16,713 nt of DNA from positions 1 through 16,713 of the forward strand of contig CAYRXN010000264.1 in the NCBI GenBank assembly GCA_964428275.1, given 5' to 3'. A program made the position numbers and the translations under genes. Below are positions 1 to 8,399 of the stretch, one piece after another. Every line of letters begins with the position of its first letter. Position 1 is the first letter of the stretch. The notes under the pieces are model-generated. The model saw only the letters and a program-made list of their open reading frames with translations. It was not told the DNA's origin and ran no database searches. This DNA comes from JALSRY01 sp964428275. Lineage in GTDB: Bacteria > Planctomycetota > Phycisphaerae > UBA1845 > Fen-1342.

Positions 1-1068
1 GAGCAGGCCCAGCAGTTCGGGATCGCGGATGTTCTCGTCGGAGAACGACTCGCGGGTGACGTCGCCGTCGCGCAGGGCCGCGGCGACGCAATAGCCCATG
101 CTGTGGTCGGCGGTCTCGCGGCTGGTCGGCCGCCACTTCTCCGGTTCGCTGCCGATGATGCTCACGGCGGCCTCGAAGCTCTCGATCAGAATGCTCTCGA
201 TGTTGGCGATGTCGCCGATCTCGCCGCGCAGCGCGAGGGCGGCTTCGATCGCCGACTGCGAGTGGTATTCGGCGGGCCAGAACTTGATGTAGGTCTTGTT
301 GATCATCCAGTCGTCGGGTTCGCGGCTCCAGGCGAGCTCGAACGGTCCGGTGACCATGTTGAACAGGCCCTGGGGGCCTTCGAAAATCTCGTTGGGGCCG
401 GTCATGCCCAGCCGGGCGAGGTTGGCGGCGAAGACGCCGTTGCGGGCCGCGTTGGAGAACGCGCAGGCCTTCCAGTCGGAGATCTGGCCGGCGCGGGTCT
501 GGCGGGTGGCGAAATTGCACACGCCGGCCAGGCCGAGCGCGTGGACCGTCTGCTCGATGTCGAGGTCGTAGAGCCGGCTGGCCATCAGCGCGGTCGATAG
601 CGCCCCGTAGTAGACGTGGTCCCAGCCGTGGGCCCGCAGGGAGGCGGCGTCGCACAGCCGGCACTGGAGCTCGTAGCCGAGCACGATCGCGGCCACGATG
701 TCGCGCGGCGCGGCGCCGCGCACCTGTCCGACCGCCCAGGCGGCGGCGATGTTGTCGCTGGGATGGGCGGGTTCCTTGCTCAGGTAGGTGTCGTTGTAAT
801 CGAGGTAGCGCACCAGGGCGCCGTTGGCGAACGCGGCGAGGTCGGGCGTGGTGCGGTGGTTGGAGCCGAGCAGGTTGGCCCCGTTCTCGATCGCGACCGA
901 GCGGGCCACGTTGCGGGTGATCCGCCCGGGACGGGACGTCCACGCCCCCAGCGCGGTACCGATGGAATCGAGGATGCGTCGATTGGTCTCGTGAACGGTC
1001 TTCTCGCCGAGGGCCTCGAAACGGACCTCGCGCGCCCACTGGGCGATGGTTTGTGCAAGTGCAGGCAT
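1..1068 (-). CDS. prpD: MmgE/PrpD family protein, probable 2-methylcitrate dehydratase (C-terminus beyond window)
   Basis: The family dehydrates 2-methylcitrate (and often citrate) to the aconitate form in the cytoplasmic methylcitrate cycle of propionate breakdown. I translated 356 codons with no stop from an ATG at 1068 to the window edge; the family is usually 450-490 residues, so roughly the last quarter is missing. The diagnostic stretch is RYLDYNDTYL followed by EPAHPSDN near residues 87-105, which carries the conserved Asp and His of the active site, and the N-terminal all-helical MmgE/PrpD fold is covered. The ATG has a strong Shine-Dalgarno sequence (AGGGAG, 5 bases away), which fixes the start. 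It is divergent from the TolC gene and has its own promoter at 1098-1126. No other methylcitrate-cycle gene is visible, so the exact substrate (methylcitrate or another hydroxy acid) is inferred from family only. Confidence 0.85.
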   Translation of the reverse strand, partial: MPALAQTIAQWAREVRFEALGEKTVHETNRRILDSIGTALGAWTSRPGRITRNVARSVAIENGANLLGSNHRTTPDLAAFANGALVRYLDYNDTYLSKEPAHPSDNIAAAWAVGQVRGAAPRDIVAAIVLGYELQCRLCDAASLRAHGWDHVYYGALSTALMASRLYDLDIEQTVHALGLAGVCNFATRQTRAGQISDWKACAFSNAARNGVFAANLARLGMTGPNEIFEGPQGLFNMVTGPFELAWSREPDDWMINKTYIKFWPAEYHSQSAIEAALALRGEIGDIANIESILIESFEAAVSIIGSEPEKWRPTSRETADHSMGYCVAAALRDGDVTRESFSDENIRDPELLGLL

Positions 1069-1097
1069 GGTTTCTCCCTGGTTTCGCCGAAAGCTGG

Positions 1098-1126
1098 ATT
1101 CTGCCTCGAACCGGGTGTTTTTGCAA
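1098..1126 (-). promoter_or_regulatory. Candidate sigma-70 promoter for the MmgE/PrpD gene
   Basis: Read on the minus strand, TTGCAA (1126-1121) is followed after exactly 17 bases by CAGAAT (1103-1098). Each box matches the sigma-70 consensus at four or more positions. Transcription would start near 1090, about 22 bases before the ATG, leaving a short leader that holds the AGGGAG ribosome binding site. This is pattern recognition only. Confidence 0.4.
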
Positions 1127-1282
1127 GCATGCGAATTTGCGCTCGCGGGGATGACGCCGGGCGCGTCGCCACGTCCGGCGGCGGCGGGTATGATTTCCCC
1201 CGACGGCGCGAGTCGAACCCCGCACGAGTCGGCCAGTCTGCCCGATCGCGGCCGGGCCGAGCGCAACCGAGACCCCACTGCG

Positions 1283-3220
1283 ATGCAGTCAACACCGCCC
1301 ACTGAGAACTCCCGGCAAACCGCCGCTGCCGCCCGTACCGGATGTGACGCAGCCCATCGTCTCCCCCACCGCGACCACGATCGCCGTGCCGGCCGGTTGG
1401 CCCACATGTTGCTCGGGGCCGGCGTGTTCGTCGCCGTCGTGACAGGCTGCACGGACCGGCTCACACGGCAAGCCGATGTGGAGGTGGAACGTCTGATCGA
1501 GCAGCGCAGACGCAGCAGCCTGATCACGCCGGCGCCCCGCCCCCTGATCGAACGCGGCGGGCGCGCGCTGTTGCCGGAGGAGTCGTCATACGAGCGTACC
1601 CCGGAGCCGGTTCCCGCCGACATCCCCGAGGGGTTCGTGGGGACCGTTTCGGCCTCGGCGCCGGAAGCGTCATCCCCGACTTCCGCGCCGCTGGGCGGCC
1701 TTGCGGCCACGAGCCTGCCCGCCAGCGTCCCGGCGGCGACGCAACCTGCGCGCTACCGCGATGAGGTGCTCACGCTGACCGACGCGCTCGCCTACGCCCA
1801 GCAGCACCGCCGGCAGTACATCACGGCGAAAGAAGACCTCTACCTCGCCGCGCTCGCGCTGACGCTCGAACGCCACCTCTGGACGCCGCAGTTCGCCGCC
1901 AAGCTGAAAGCGGTGTACGGCAACTTCGGCGAGATCACCGATTTCGACCAGGCCACGCGCTTCGTGGCGGAGCTGTCGGTTTCGCAACGCCTGCCGCTTG
2001 GCGGCACGTTCACCGCCCAGGCGGTCAGCACGCTGATCCGCGACGTGAAACGCAGCATCACCGCCAGCGAGGGCAGTACGATCACGCTGGGGCTGGACAT
2101 CCCGTTTCTGCGCAACGCCGGGCACGTCGCGCAGGAAGACCTGATCCAACTGGAGCGTTCGCTGGTCTACGCCGTGCGGCGCTTCGAGCGTTTTCGCCGC
2201 CAGCAGCTCGTGGACGTCGCCCAGCGTTACTTCTCGCTGCTGGCCTCGAAACAGGCGGTGCTCGACGCGATTGTGAGCGTGCGCGCCGCCGAACGCCTGT
2301 ATCAGCGGGCGCTCGACTATCAGGTGCGCGGACTGGGCAACGTGCTCGACACCGGCCGCGCGGAAACGCGCCTGCTCTCCGAACAGAACCGGCTCGCCCA
2401 GCAGCGTGAGGCCTTTCGGGCGGCGACCGACCGCTTCAAGATCGAGATCGGCATGCCCGTGGACGAACCGATCGGTCTGGACGATCTCGAAACGATCCAG
2501 GCGATCGAAGAACAGATCGCCGCCGGCAGGTACCCCCTGCTGCTCTTTCCGCCGGCTGCCAACGATGAGCAGCAGGCGGTTGCCGTTGCGAAGCGCTACC
2601 GCCTCGACCTGCTGAATCTGAGCAACGAGATCGATGATGCCAAGCGCGGTGTCGCAATCGCCCGCAACGCGCTGCTGCCCGATCTCGACTGGAGCTCGAC
2701 GCTCACGTTCGATACCGACCCCGACCACGCCAAGCTGGGGGCGTTCGAGTTCGCGCGGGCCACCTGGCGAACCGAAGTGATTCTGGAGATGACCGACCGC
2801 TTCCGCGAACGCAACCGGTATCGCGCCTCACTGATCGACGTTCGGCGGGCGCGGCGCAGCTACACCGATCTGTTCGAGCGGATCGTGGCCGAGGTGCGCA
2901 GCAGCGTGCATCAGATCCAGTTGCAGGAGGAGACGTTGCGGATCCAGCGGCGCAGCCTGCTCGTGGCAGCAGACCGCCGCGACAATGCCGAGTTCCTCTT
3001 CAACAAGGGCAAGGTGGATAACCGCGACCTCGTTGAGGCCCAGGATGAATTCGTCGCGGCCCAGAACCGCCTGAATCTCGCGAAAACCGACCGTTGGACG
3101 GCGCTGCTCGAGTTCCGACTCGCTACCGGTACGCTCTGGATCGACGATCGGGGAACCCAGCACGTCGCCCCGGGGACCGGCGGACGCGGCGAGAAGAAGG
3201 CCAGGCCGCGATCGTACTGA
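1283..3220 (+). CDS. TolC-family outer-membrane efflux lipoprotein
   Basis: Outer-membrane factors of this family form trimeric channels that dock on inner-membrane export pumps. The chosen ATG gives 645 residues. A hydrophobic stretch starts at residue 42 and ends in the lipobox VVTGC with the lipidated Cys at residue 56. A variable Pro-rich linker follows to about residue 155, then two long alpha-helical outer-membrane-efflux repeats (about 160-400 and 420-620) rich in heptad-like helices. The start is uncertain: 1283 gives an Arg/His-rich leader before the hydrophobic core, while an ATG at 1406 or TTG at 1397 begins right at it; none has a good Shine-Dalgarno. The reading frame is open back to 1046, but that stretch overlaps the divergent prpD gene and is not protein-like. 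No periplasmic adaptor or pump gene is adjacent, so its partner and substrate are unknown. It ends 38 bases from the convergent prolyl isomerase gene. Confidence 0.85.
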   Translation: MQSTPPTENSRQTAAAARTGCDAAHRLPHRDHDRRAGRLAHMLLGAGVFVAVVTGCTDRLTRQADVEVERLIEQRRRSSLITPAPRPLIERGGRALLPEESSYERTPEPVPADIPEGFVGTVSASAPEASSPTSAPLGGLAATSLPASVPAATQPARYRDEVLTLTDALAYAQQHRRQYITAKEDLYLAALALTLERHLWTPQFAAKLKAVYGNFGEITDFDQATRFVAELSVSQRLPLGGTFTAQAVSTLIRDVKRSITASEGSTITLGLDIPFLRNAGHVAQEDLIQLERSLVYAVRRFERFRRQQLVDVAQRYFSLLASKQAVLDAIVSVRAAERLYQRALDYQVRGLGNVLDTGRAETRLLSEQNRLAQQREAFRAATDRFKIEIGMPVDEPIGLDDLETIQAIEEQIAAGRYPLLLFPPAANDEQQAVAVAKRYRLDLLNLSNEIDDAKRGVAIARNALLPDLDWSSTLTFDTDPDHAKLGAFEFARATWRTEVILEMTDRFRERNRYRASLIDVRRARRSYTDLFERIVAEVRSSVHQIQLQEETLRIQRRSLLVAADRRDNAEFLFNKGKVDNRDLVEAQDEFVAAQNRLNLAKTDRWTALLEFRLATGTLWIDDRGTQHVAPGTGGRGEKKARPRSY

Positions 3221-3258
3221 GAAGACGCGAACGGACCTCCGGCGCCAGGCGGGTCGGA

Positions 3259-4251
3259 CTACCCCCCGGCCTGGGCACTTTCCTTGAGGAACTGCTGGTA
3301 CTTCTCGCGCAGCCGACTGTCGAGCACGCGGATGCGGGCCTGGGTGAAGAGGTCTTTGGCCAGGTGGCTCATGGCCTGCGGAATCGCACGCGCGCGCACC
3401 TGCTGCTCGATCTTGTCGCGCACGTCCTCGAAACGCACGGCCTGCTGGGGGATCCGCCGTTCGAGCTTGAGGATGTGGAAGTACTGGCCGGTCAGGATCG
3501 GGCTGGTGATTCCACCCGGCTTGAGCGAGAACGCGCCCTCGCGCAACGCGGCGGGGATGTTGGGGTCGTTGAAGGTGAACGGCTCCATCTCGCCGCCGCG
3601 GGGGGCCGTGACCGGGTTCTTGCTCAGCCGCCGGGCGACATCAGCGAAGTCCGCACCGCGGCGGAGCAGGTCCATCGCCTCATTGAGCGTGCGGCTGTCG
3701 CGCTGGGGAATCTGAATGTCGCGGACCACCACCTTGTCGCCGTAGGTGCGGGCGAATTCCTCGCGCAGCGTTTCCGGCGTGATGTGGATGTCCTTCTCGA
3801 CGATCTTGCGCAAGTAGGCATTGCGCTTCATGCTGAGCATGAACTCGGACATGGAGAAGCCGCGTTTTTCGAGCACCTGCCGCAGGGCCTTGCGTTTGTT
3901 CTGCTCGGTCGCTTCGTCGGGATTCATGCCGGACTCTCTGGCGATGCGGTCGAGCGCCCGCTGGAACTCGGCGTCGATGTCGCCGCGGCTGACCGTCAGG
4001 CCGCGTTTGCGGGCCTCCTGCTTGGCCAGTTGGAGGATGACCAGCTCCTGCAAGACCTCGACGCCGCGGGCATCGATCAGGATGTCGATCATCTCCTGAC
4101 GGCTGATCGGCTGGCCGTTGACCAGCGCGACCGCGTTGCCGTCCTGGGCGCGTGCGGGCGCGGCGAGCGTGGTCAGCAGCAGTCCGCACACGATCAGCGT
4201 TCGTCCGGACCGGGGGTGGCAGGCGATCATCGGCAAACACCTCGGGTTCAT
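3259..4251 (-). CDS. Exported parvulin-type peptidyl-prolyl cis-trans isomerase (SurA/PrsA-like)
   Basis: A predicted extracytoplasmic folding chaperone that isomerises Xaa-Pro bonds in exported proteins. The 330-residue product has a signal peptide (hydrophobic core about residues 18-31, cleavage after APARA at 35). A SurA-like helical chaperone segment follows (about 40-155), with the typical opening VALVNGQPISRQEM. The rotamase domain covers about 174-268 and includes FADVARRLSKNP and GGEMEPF, and a helical tail closes the protein. The ATG at 4251 is chosen over the longer frame back to 4380 because GGAG lies 8 bases upstream and the signal peptide then has a normal length; 4230 is an alternative. 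The stop is TAG. It lies 82 bases downstream of the Nif3-family gene on the same strand and is probably co-transcribed with it. The client proteins are unknown; outer-membrane proteins are the usual guess. Confidence 0.88.
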   Translation of the reverse strand: MNPRCLPMIACHPRSGRTLIVCGLLLTTLAAPARAQDGNAVALVNGQPISRQEMIDILIDARGVEVLQELVILQLAKQEARKRGLTVSRGDIDAEFQRALDRIARESGMNPDEATEQNKRKALRQVLEKRGFSMSEFMLSMKRNAYLRKIVEKDIHITPETLREEFARTYGDKVVVRDIQIPQRDSRTLNEAMDLLRRGADFADVARRLSKNPVTAPRGGEMEPFTFNDPNIPAALREGAFSLKPGGITSPILTGQYFHILKLERRIPQQAVRFEDVRDKIEQQVRARAIPQAMSHLAKDLFTQARIRVLDSRLREKYQQFLKESAQAGG

Positions 4252-4300
4252 TCGCGTGGCTCCATCATGGGGGTGGTCTGCGTCTCGTCGCTGACCGCCG

Positions 4301-4318
4301 GCCGGCGCTCCAGCCGGC
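4301..4318 (-). other. Intercistronic GC hairpin between the nif3-like and prolyl isomerase genes
   Basis: The arm GCCGGC (4301-4306) is repeated at 4313-4318 and is its own reverse complement, so the RNA folds into a 6-bp stem with a 6-base loop. It sits in the 82-base spacer after the Nif3-family stop. There is no U-tract, so an intrinsic terminator is unlikely; an RNA-processing or stabilising role is possible but not shown. Confidence 0.3.
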
Positions 4319-4333
4319 ACGTTCAGGTCTTCG

Positions 4334-5494
4334 TCAATGCTCCGGCAGCGGCTGGAACGGCGAGCGATCGGAACGGGCAACCGTGATCCGTGCCGCCGGC
4401 ACGGCGCTGCGCAAACGCCGTTGCAACATCGGCAGCACGAGCCGCTCGCTGGCGTAATGGCCCAGGCACACCGCCGTCACGCCGCGGCGAAGCAATTGTA
4501 ACGCGTCGTGGTGCTTGAACTCGCCGGTCAGCACGAGCGATTCCGGATCGCGGAACGCCCGGACGCCGAACGCGCCCGCCGCCGCGGTCACCGAACGAAA
4601 CCGCCGCTTGAGATTGCCGACGCACGAAGCGACGGAGAGATCCAGCCGGGTGGCCAGTCGGGCCACGAGGTCGCGGCCGGCGGTCGGGCGCCGCAGCAGA
4701 CCGACCCGGCCGAGCCCCACCGCCGCCTGCGCCTCTGCGCGATGCACGGGAAACAGATCGAACGCCGGCTCCTCGTAGGGATGGTGCGCGCAGAGCGCCC
4801 GCACCACGTCGCCGACGCGGTCGGCCGGAACGACCATTTCCAGGCGGATTTCCTCGACGCGCTCCAGCACGCCGCGCCGGCCGACGGCCGGGTGGGTCGT
4901 TTCGTCGCCGCGAAACGTGCCGCGGCCGGCGAGTTCGAAACTGCACTCGGTGTAGTGCCCGATCGTCCCGGCGCCGGCCTCCGCGAGCGCGTGGCGCAAG
5001 CCGTCCACATGGGCGGGTGGAGTGAACACGGCAAGTTTGTAGCCGGTATCCTGGCGAACCACGGGCGTCACCGGCCGGCGCTCGGCGACGTCGAACAGGT
5101 CGAGCAGCAGGTCGTTGGTTCCGCCGACGGCCGAGTCCATCGCGCTGTGCGTCGAGAGAATCGACACCCGCGCGGCCAGCAGGTCGGGCAGCAGGCTGGT
5201 CGGCCCCTCGGCCGCGGGCGCAACCGCGCGCAGCCCCTTGAAGATCGGCGGGTGATAGGCGACCACCACATCGGCGTTCTTGCGCAGCGCCTCGCGCGCG
5301 ACGGCGTCGGTCAGGTCGATCGCCAGCAAGACGCGCCGGGCCGGCCACGCGGGCCGCCCCGCGAGCAGGCCGACGTTGTCCCACGGCTCGGCACAGTGCA
5401 GCGGCGCGATCGCGTCGAGTGCGGCGAGAATGTCCGCCACACGCGGCGACGAACCGGACGACGTGCTTGCCTTTTCTTGACGACGTGCTGCCAT
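4334..5494 (-). CDS. Nif3-like dinuclear metal-centre protein with PII-like insert
   Basis: A Nif3/YbgI/YqfO family protein, sometimes annotated GTP cyclohydrolase 1 type 2. These form toroidal hexamers with a two-metal site; the cellular role is not settled. The 386-residue product has the entry motif EPWDNVGLL (36-44), the metal motif YHPPIF (80-85) with ligand His81, STHSAMD with His116 and Asp120, and the C-terminal LGHYASE (344-350) with His346 and Glu350. Residues about 152-255 form the extra PII/CutA-like domain found in the longer YqfO-type members, including the HHPYEEPAFD stretch. The usual HH of the first motif is YH here, as I recall from the eukaryotic NIF3L1 branch. The ATG at 5494 has a good AGAGAGGG ribosome binding site. 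Next downstream is the prolyl isomerase gene. Confidence 0.9.
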   Translation of the reverse strand: MAARRQEKASTSSGSSPRVADILAALDAIAPLHCAEPWDNVGLLAGRPAWPARRVLLAIDLTDAVAREALRKNADVVVAYHPPIFKGLRAVAPAAEGPTSLLPDLLAARVSILSTHSAMDSAVGGTNDLLLDLFDVAERRPVTPVVRQDTGYKLAVFTPPAHVDGLRHALAEAGAGTIGHYTECSFELAGRGTFRGDETTHPAVGRRGVLERVEEIRLEMVVPADRVGDVVRALCAHHPYEEPAFDLFPVHRAEAQAAVGLGRVGLLRRPTAGRDLVARLATRLDLSVASCVGNLKRRFRSVTAAAGAFGVRAFRDPESLVLTGEFKHHDALQLLRRGVTAVCLGHYASERLVLPMLQRRLRSAVPAARITVARSDRSPFQPLPEH

Positions 5495-5779
5495 CGACGA
5501 ACCCTCTCTGGACCACCTGTGACGAATCTCTTCCAGGCGCGCGTGGGTAGCTCGCGAGACGGCGGCTGGGGCCCTCGCTCGCGCTCCGGCACCTGATCGC
5601 TCGACCCCTCAGCCCCTGCGCCGCTCAGTCGCAGCGTGGGCTCTGCCCACGAGAGCCGGGTCGGCCGGGCTTCGCCCGGCCGGCAGGACCGTCATTGTGC
5701 TTTCGTGTCTCGGTGCCTCGTTGCCTTCGTCCCCGATCTCCCCGGCTGCGGCCGAAGGCCGCGCTGCGCTGCCGGGCGA
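5495..5779. other. Non-coding spacer with three GC hairpins
   Basis: This 285-base spacer lies between pabC and the nif3-like gene, both minus strand. I see no credible gene in it. It holds three perfect inverted repeats: GTGGGC/GCCCAC at 5637-5651 (3-base loop), a 9-bp stem at 5662-5682 (arm CGGCCGGGC, loop TTC), and GCGGCC/GGCCGC at 5748-5762 (loop GAA). None is followed by a clear U-tract on the minus strand. They could slow or end transcription after pabC in a factor-dependent way, or be remnants of a small repeat family. Confidence 0.5.
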
Positions 5780-6640
5780 TCAACCGGCGCACTCGGCGTC
5801 GATCCGCTCGCCGTAGGCGACCAGCAGCTTGCCCGCGATCTCGCCGGGTTTCTCCTGCGCGATCGCCTGGCGACCCACGCGCACCACCGGCACGATTTCC
5901 ATCAGGCTGTTGGTGAGCATGACCTCATCGGCCGCCAGCAGGTCGTCACCTGAGAGCGCTTCTTCACGCACCTCGATTCCCAGCTCGCCGGCCAGCTCGA
6001 TCACCGTGGCACGCGTGATTCCCGGCAACACGGGCGTATCGAGCGGCGGCGTCCGCAGGACGCCGTCGCGCGCCAGGAACACCGAGCTGATCGCGCCTTC
6101 GGCCAGGTGCCCGTCGTAGGTGAACCACAGGGCCTCGAACGCCCCGTGGGCGTGCGCCTCGCGCAGCGAAGCCAGCCGGGCGAAGTAGCTGGTCGTCTTG
6201 TGCCCGGTCGTGGGATCGTGCGTGCCCTGGCGATACGGCGAAAACAACACCGTCACACCCTTGCGGTAGCACTCGTCGGGATAGCGTCCTCCCGGCGCGG
6301 CCGAGGCGATGATCGTGAGCTTCGGCGGCTCGTCCTGGCCGGCCCGCAAGCTGCCGGTCGTGACCGTGAGGCGCACGCGGGCGTCTTCGTGTTCCGTCGC
6401 CGAGACGACCTGGTCGACATTGTCGCGCAGTTCGTCCGCGTCCGGCGCGACGGCCCAGCCGAGCCGGCGGGCGGACTGGATCAGGCGGTCGAGATGGCGT
6501 TCGAGCCGGAACACCCGGCCGCCGTAGGCCCGCATCGTTTCGAACAGGCCGATGCCCTGCATCAGACCCGAGTCGAACACACTGACCTGGGCGCGTTCCG
6601 CCGGCATCAGCCGCCCGTTGAGACTCACCCATTCACGCAC
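5780..6640 (-). CDS. pabC: Class IV aminotransferase, probable aminodeoxychorismate lyase
   Basis: A fold-type IV PLP enzyme that would split 4-amino-4-deoxychorismate into p-aminobenzoate and pyruvate for folate synthesis in the cytoplasm. The 286-residue product shows SLNGRLMP near the N-terminus, the GLFETMRAY stretch (31-39), the PLP lysine in GHKTTSYFARL (Lys148), AEGAISSVF with Glu181, and the LPGITR loop (205-210). I chose the GTG at 6640 because GGAGG lies 5 bases upstream and this GTG overlaps the pabB stop by 8 bases, the usual sign of translational coupling; the frame is open upstream to 6676 but that part lies inside pabB. On sequence alone it could be a branched-chain or D-amino-acid aminotransferase, which share these motifs. 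The pabB overlap is what favours PabC. Confidence 0.83.
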   Translation of the reverse strand: MREWVSLNGRLMPAERAQVSVFDSGLMQGIGLFETMRAYGGRVFRLERHLDRLIQSARRLGWAVAPDADELRDNVDQVVSATEHEDARVRLTVTTGSLRAGQDEPPKLTIIASAAPGGRYPDECYRKGVTVLFSPYRQGTHDPTTGHKTTSYFARLASLREAHAHGAFEALWFTYDGHLAEGAISSVFLARDGVLRTPPLDTPVLPGITRATVIELAGELGIEVREEALSGDDLLAADEVMLTNSLMEIVPVVRVGRQAIAQEKPGEIAGKLLVAYGERIDAECAG

Positions 6641-8096
6641 AGCAACCTCCAGCGATTTCCGCGGGGGCGGGGGCATGTCCCGCCGCGGCCGAGCCGGCGA
6701 GGGCCCGCACGATCCCGCGCAGCTTGTCCGCGGTTTCCTCGTACTCGCGGGCGGGATCGGAATCCGCGACGATCCCGCCGCCGCCGTACAGTGTGGCCCG
6801 CGGCCCGTGAAACTGCAAAGTGCGAATCGCGACGTTGAGCACCATCTGGCCGTCGAGCCCCAGCACGCCGACCGCGCCGGTGTACGCGCCGCGCGCGACC
6901 GGTTCGAGCTCGTCGATGATCTCGATCGCGCGGATTTTCGGCACGCCGCTGATCGAGCCGGCGGGGAAGCACGCGGTCAGGAGGTCGATCGGGTCGCAAT
7001 CGGTCCGCAGGCGCCCGGTGATGTCGGCGACCGCGTGGTAGACGGTGGGGTGGGTTTCGATCCGCCGGGCGTGACGCACGCGTACCGAGCCGTACTCGCA
7101 GACCCGCCCCAGGTCGTTGCGGTGCAGATCGACGATCATCGCGAGTTCGGCCCGTTCCTTCTCGGAGGCGGCCAGCGCCGCCCGATGGCGCCGGTCGCAT
7201 GGCGGATCGCCGGTGTGCGGCCGGGTTCCCTTGATCGGTGAGGTGAGCACGTCGCGGCCGCGCAGGCGCAGGAAGAGCTCGGGCGAGACCGACGCCACCG
7301 CGCCGCCGTTCCAGCGCAGCAGCGCTCCGAACGGGGCCGGGTTCTCGCGTCGCAAGCGCAGGTAGGCGCGCAGCGGGTCGTTGAGGCCGTCGAATCGCAG
7401 TCGCCGTGCGATGTTGACCTGGTAGATGTCGCCCGCCGCGATGTAGTCGAGTGCGCGGGCCACCATCGCCTCGTAGCGGCTGCGGGGGATGTCGGGGCGG
7501 GGCGGCCGGGAGGGCGGGCCCGGCGCCGGCGGCGGCAGTCCGGCGCCGGCGTTCCATCGCCGGGCAAGCGGCTCGGCGGCCGCGGCAGGAAGCCCCAGTT
7601 CCTCCCGCAGCCCTGGTGCCCAAACCAGCGTCGCCCGTCGGCGGCGGTAGTCCAGCACGATGCCCCGGTCATGGAGCGCCATGCGCAACAGCGGCAAACC
7701 CGTATCGTCGCCAGCGGCAGCCGGCAAACGCTCGAGCAGGCGGGCCATCTCGAACGCGGCGTAGCCGACCCAGCCGGGCGCGATCGGCGTGATCGGACCC
7801 CGGCGGCGCAGTCGGTGCGCTACGCGTTGCCAAAGCCGCCAGCCGTCGGCTTCCTGCGCCGCGGGGCGCCCGCCGACCTGAAAGACCGCCGGCCCTTTTT
7901 GGGGCTGCTGGAGCACGCCTGCCGGAGCGACGCAGACCAGGCCGGCACGCTCGCCCCTCTGGACGCCGGCGGCGGCGTCGGCCGGAGTGGTGGCGTCGTC
8001 GAGCCAGGCGAGTTCGTCGTCGCCGGCCAGCGCCGTCACGCAGGCGGCGATATCACGCGGCCAGGCGAGTTCGGTGCATTTCCAGCCGCCGATCAC
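6633..8096 (-). CDS. pabB: Aminodeoxychorismate synthase component I
   Basis: With a glutaminase partner (PabA or TrpG, not in this window) it converts chorismate to 4-amino-4-deoxychorismate, the first step to p-aminobenzoate. The 487-residue product has an N-terminal TrpE/PabB domain (about 5-165), then the chorismate-binding domain from residue 200. Visible motifs are GDIYQVNIARRL (222-233), SPIKGTRP (286-293), LHRNDLGRV (324-332), FPAGSISGVPKIRA (377-390) and GAYTGAVG (403-410). Lys289 in PIKGT is the marker for PabB; anthranilate synthase has PIAGT there. The start is a GTG with GAGG 9 bases upstream. The frame continues upstream for 47 codons to a TGA without family-like sequence, so I keep 8096. 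Its stop overlaps the pabC start by 8 bases. Confidence 0.92.
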   Translation of the reverse strand: MIGGWKCTELAWPRDIAACVTALAGDDELAWLDDATTPADAAAGVQRGERAGLVCVAPAGVLQQPQKGPAVFQVGGRPAAQEADGWRLWQRVAHRLRRRGPITPIAPGWVGYAAFEMARLLERLPAAAGDDTGLPLLRMALHDRGIVLDYRRRRATLVWAPGLREELGLPAAAAEPLARRWNAGAGLPPPAPGPPSRPPRPDIPRSRYEAMVARALDYIAAGDIYQVNIARRLRFDGLNDPLRAYLRLRRENPAPFGALLRWNGGAVASVSPELFLRLRGRDVLTSPIKGTRPHTGDPPCDRRHRAALAASEKERAELAMIVDLHRNDLGRVCEYGSVRVRHARRIETHPTVYHAVADITGRLRTDCDPIDLLTACFPAGSISGVPKIRAIEIIDELEPVARGAYTGAVGVLGLDGQMVLNVAIRTLQFHGPRATLYGGGGIVADSDPAREYEETADKLRGIVRALAGSAAAGHAPAPAEIAGGCCA

Positions 8097-8399
8097 TTCG
8101 GTGCCCTCGTCAGCGCGCCGACCGCCGCCGGCGACATCCCGCGCGGCTTGCGGCCGCGCCGTGGCGACCCCGGCGACATGATACCCGGTGCCGCCCCTCG
8201 CGCGCCCCCCTCCCCCCCGCGATGTCCCCGATCACGAAGCGGTCAGGCGGGTGTGATGTTCGCAGCCCGGCTCCAGCAGCGGATCGCCTAGCGCCGGGGG
8301 CGCGCCGGCCATGCGCCCGCGTCGGCGGCAACGCGGGCCAGTGGATCGAACCACGCGCCGAGCCCCCCCACCGGACCGCGGCGCCCGGACGGCCACGGT
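8097..8399. other. GC-rich non-coding leader upstream of pabB, with G-runs
   Basis: This 303-base spacer lies between the Sec-containing TlpA-like gene and pabB, both on the minus strand. I find no protein-like reading frame. On the minus strand it holds two dense G-runs: seven G, A, six G (8206-8219), followed about ten bases later by four G, and another run of seven G near 8365-8371. Four G-tracts are close enough to form a G-quadruplex in the RNA or non-template strand. A short frame from the ATG at 8312 ends in TGA at 8238 and I do not call it a gene. Confidence 0.5.

Noticed and set aside
103..600. Long plus-strand frames over the MmgE/PrpD gene (also 616-1305).
   Set aside because: They are antisense shadows; the minus-strand translation shows the conserved dehydratase sequence.
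1670..2728. A 352-codon minus-strand frame inside the TolC gene.
   Set aside because: Antisense shadow of the helical efflux-protein repeats.
8097..8312. Frame from the ATG at 8312 through TGA at 8238 and on into pabB, which would make a Sec-containing longer PabB.
   Set aside because: The sequence before 8096 does not resemble PabB, whose normal N-terminus begins at the called GTG, and it is Gly/Arg-rich as expected from non-coding GC-rich DNA.
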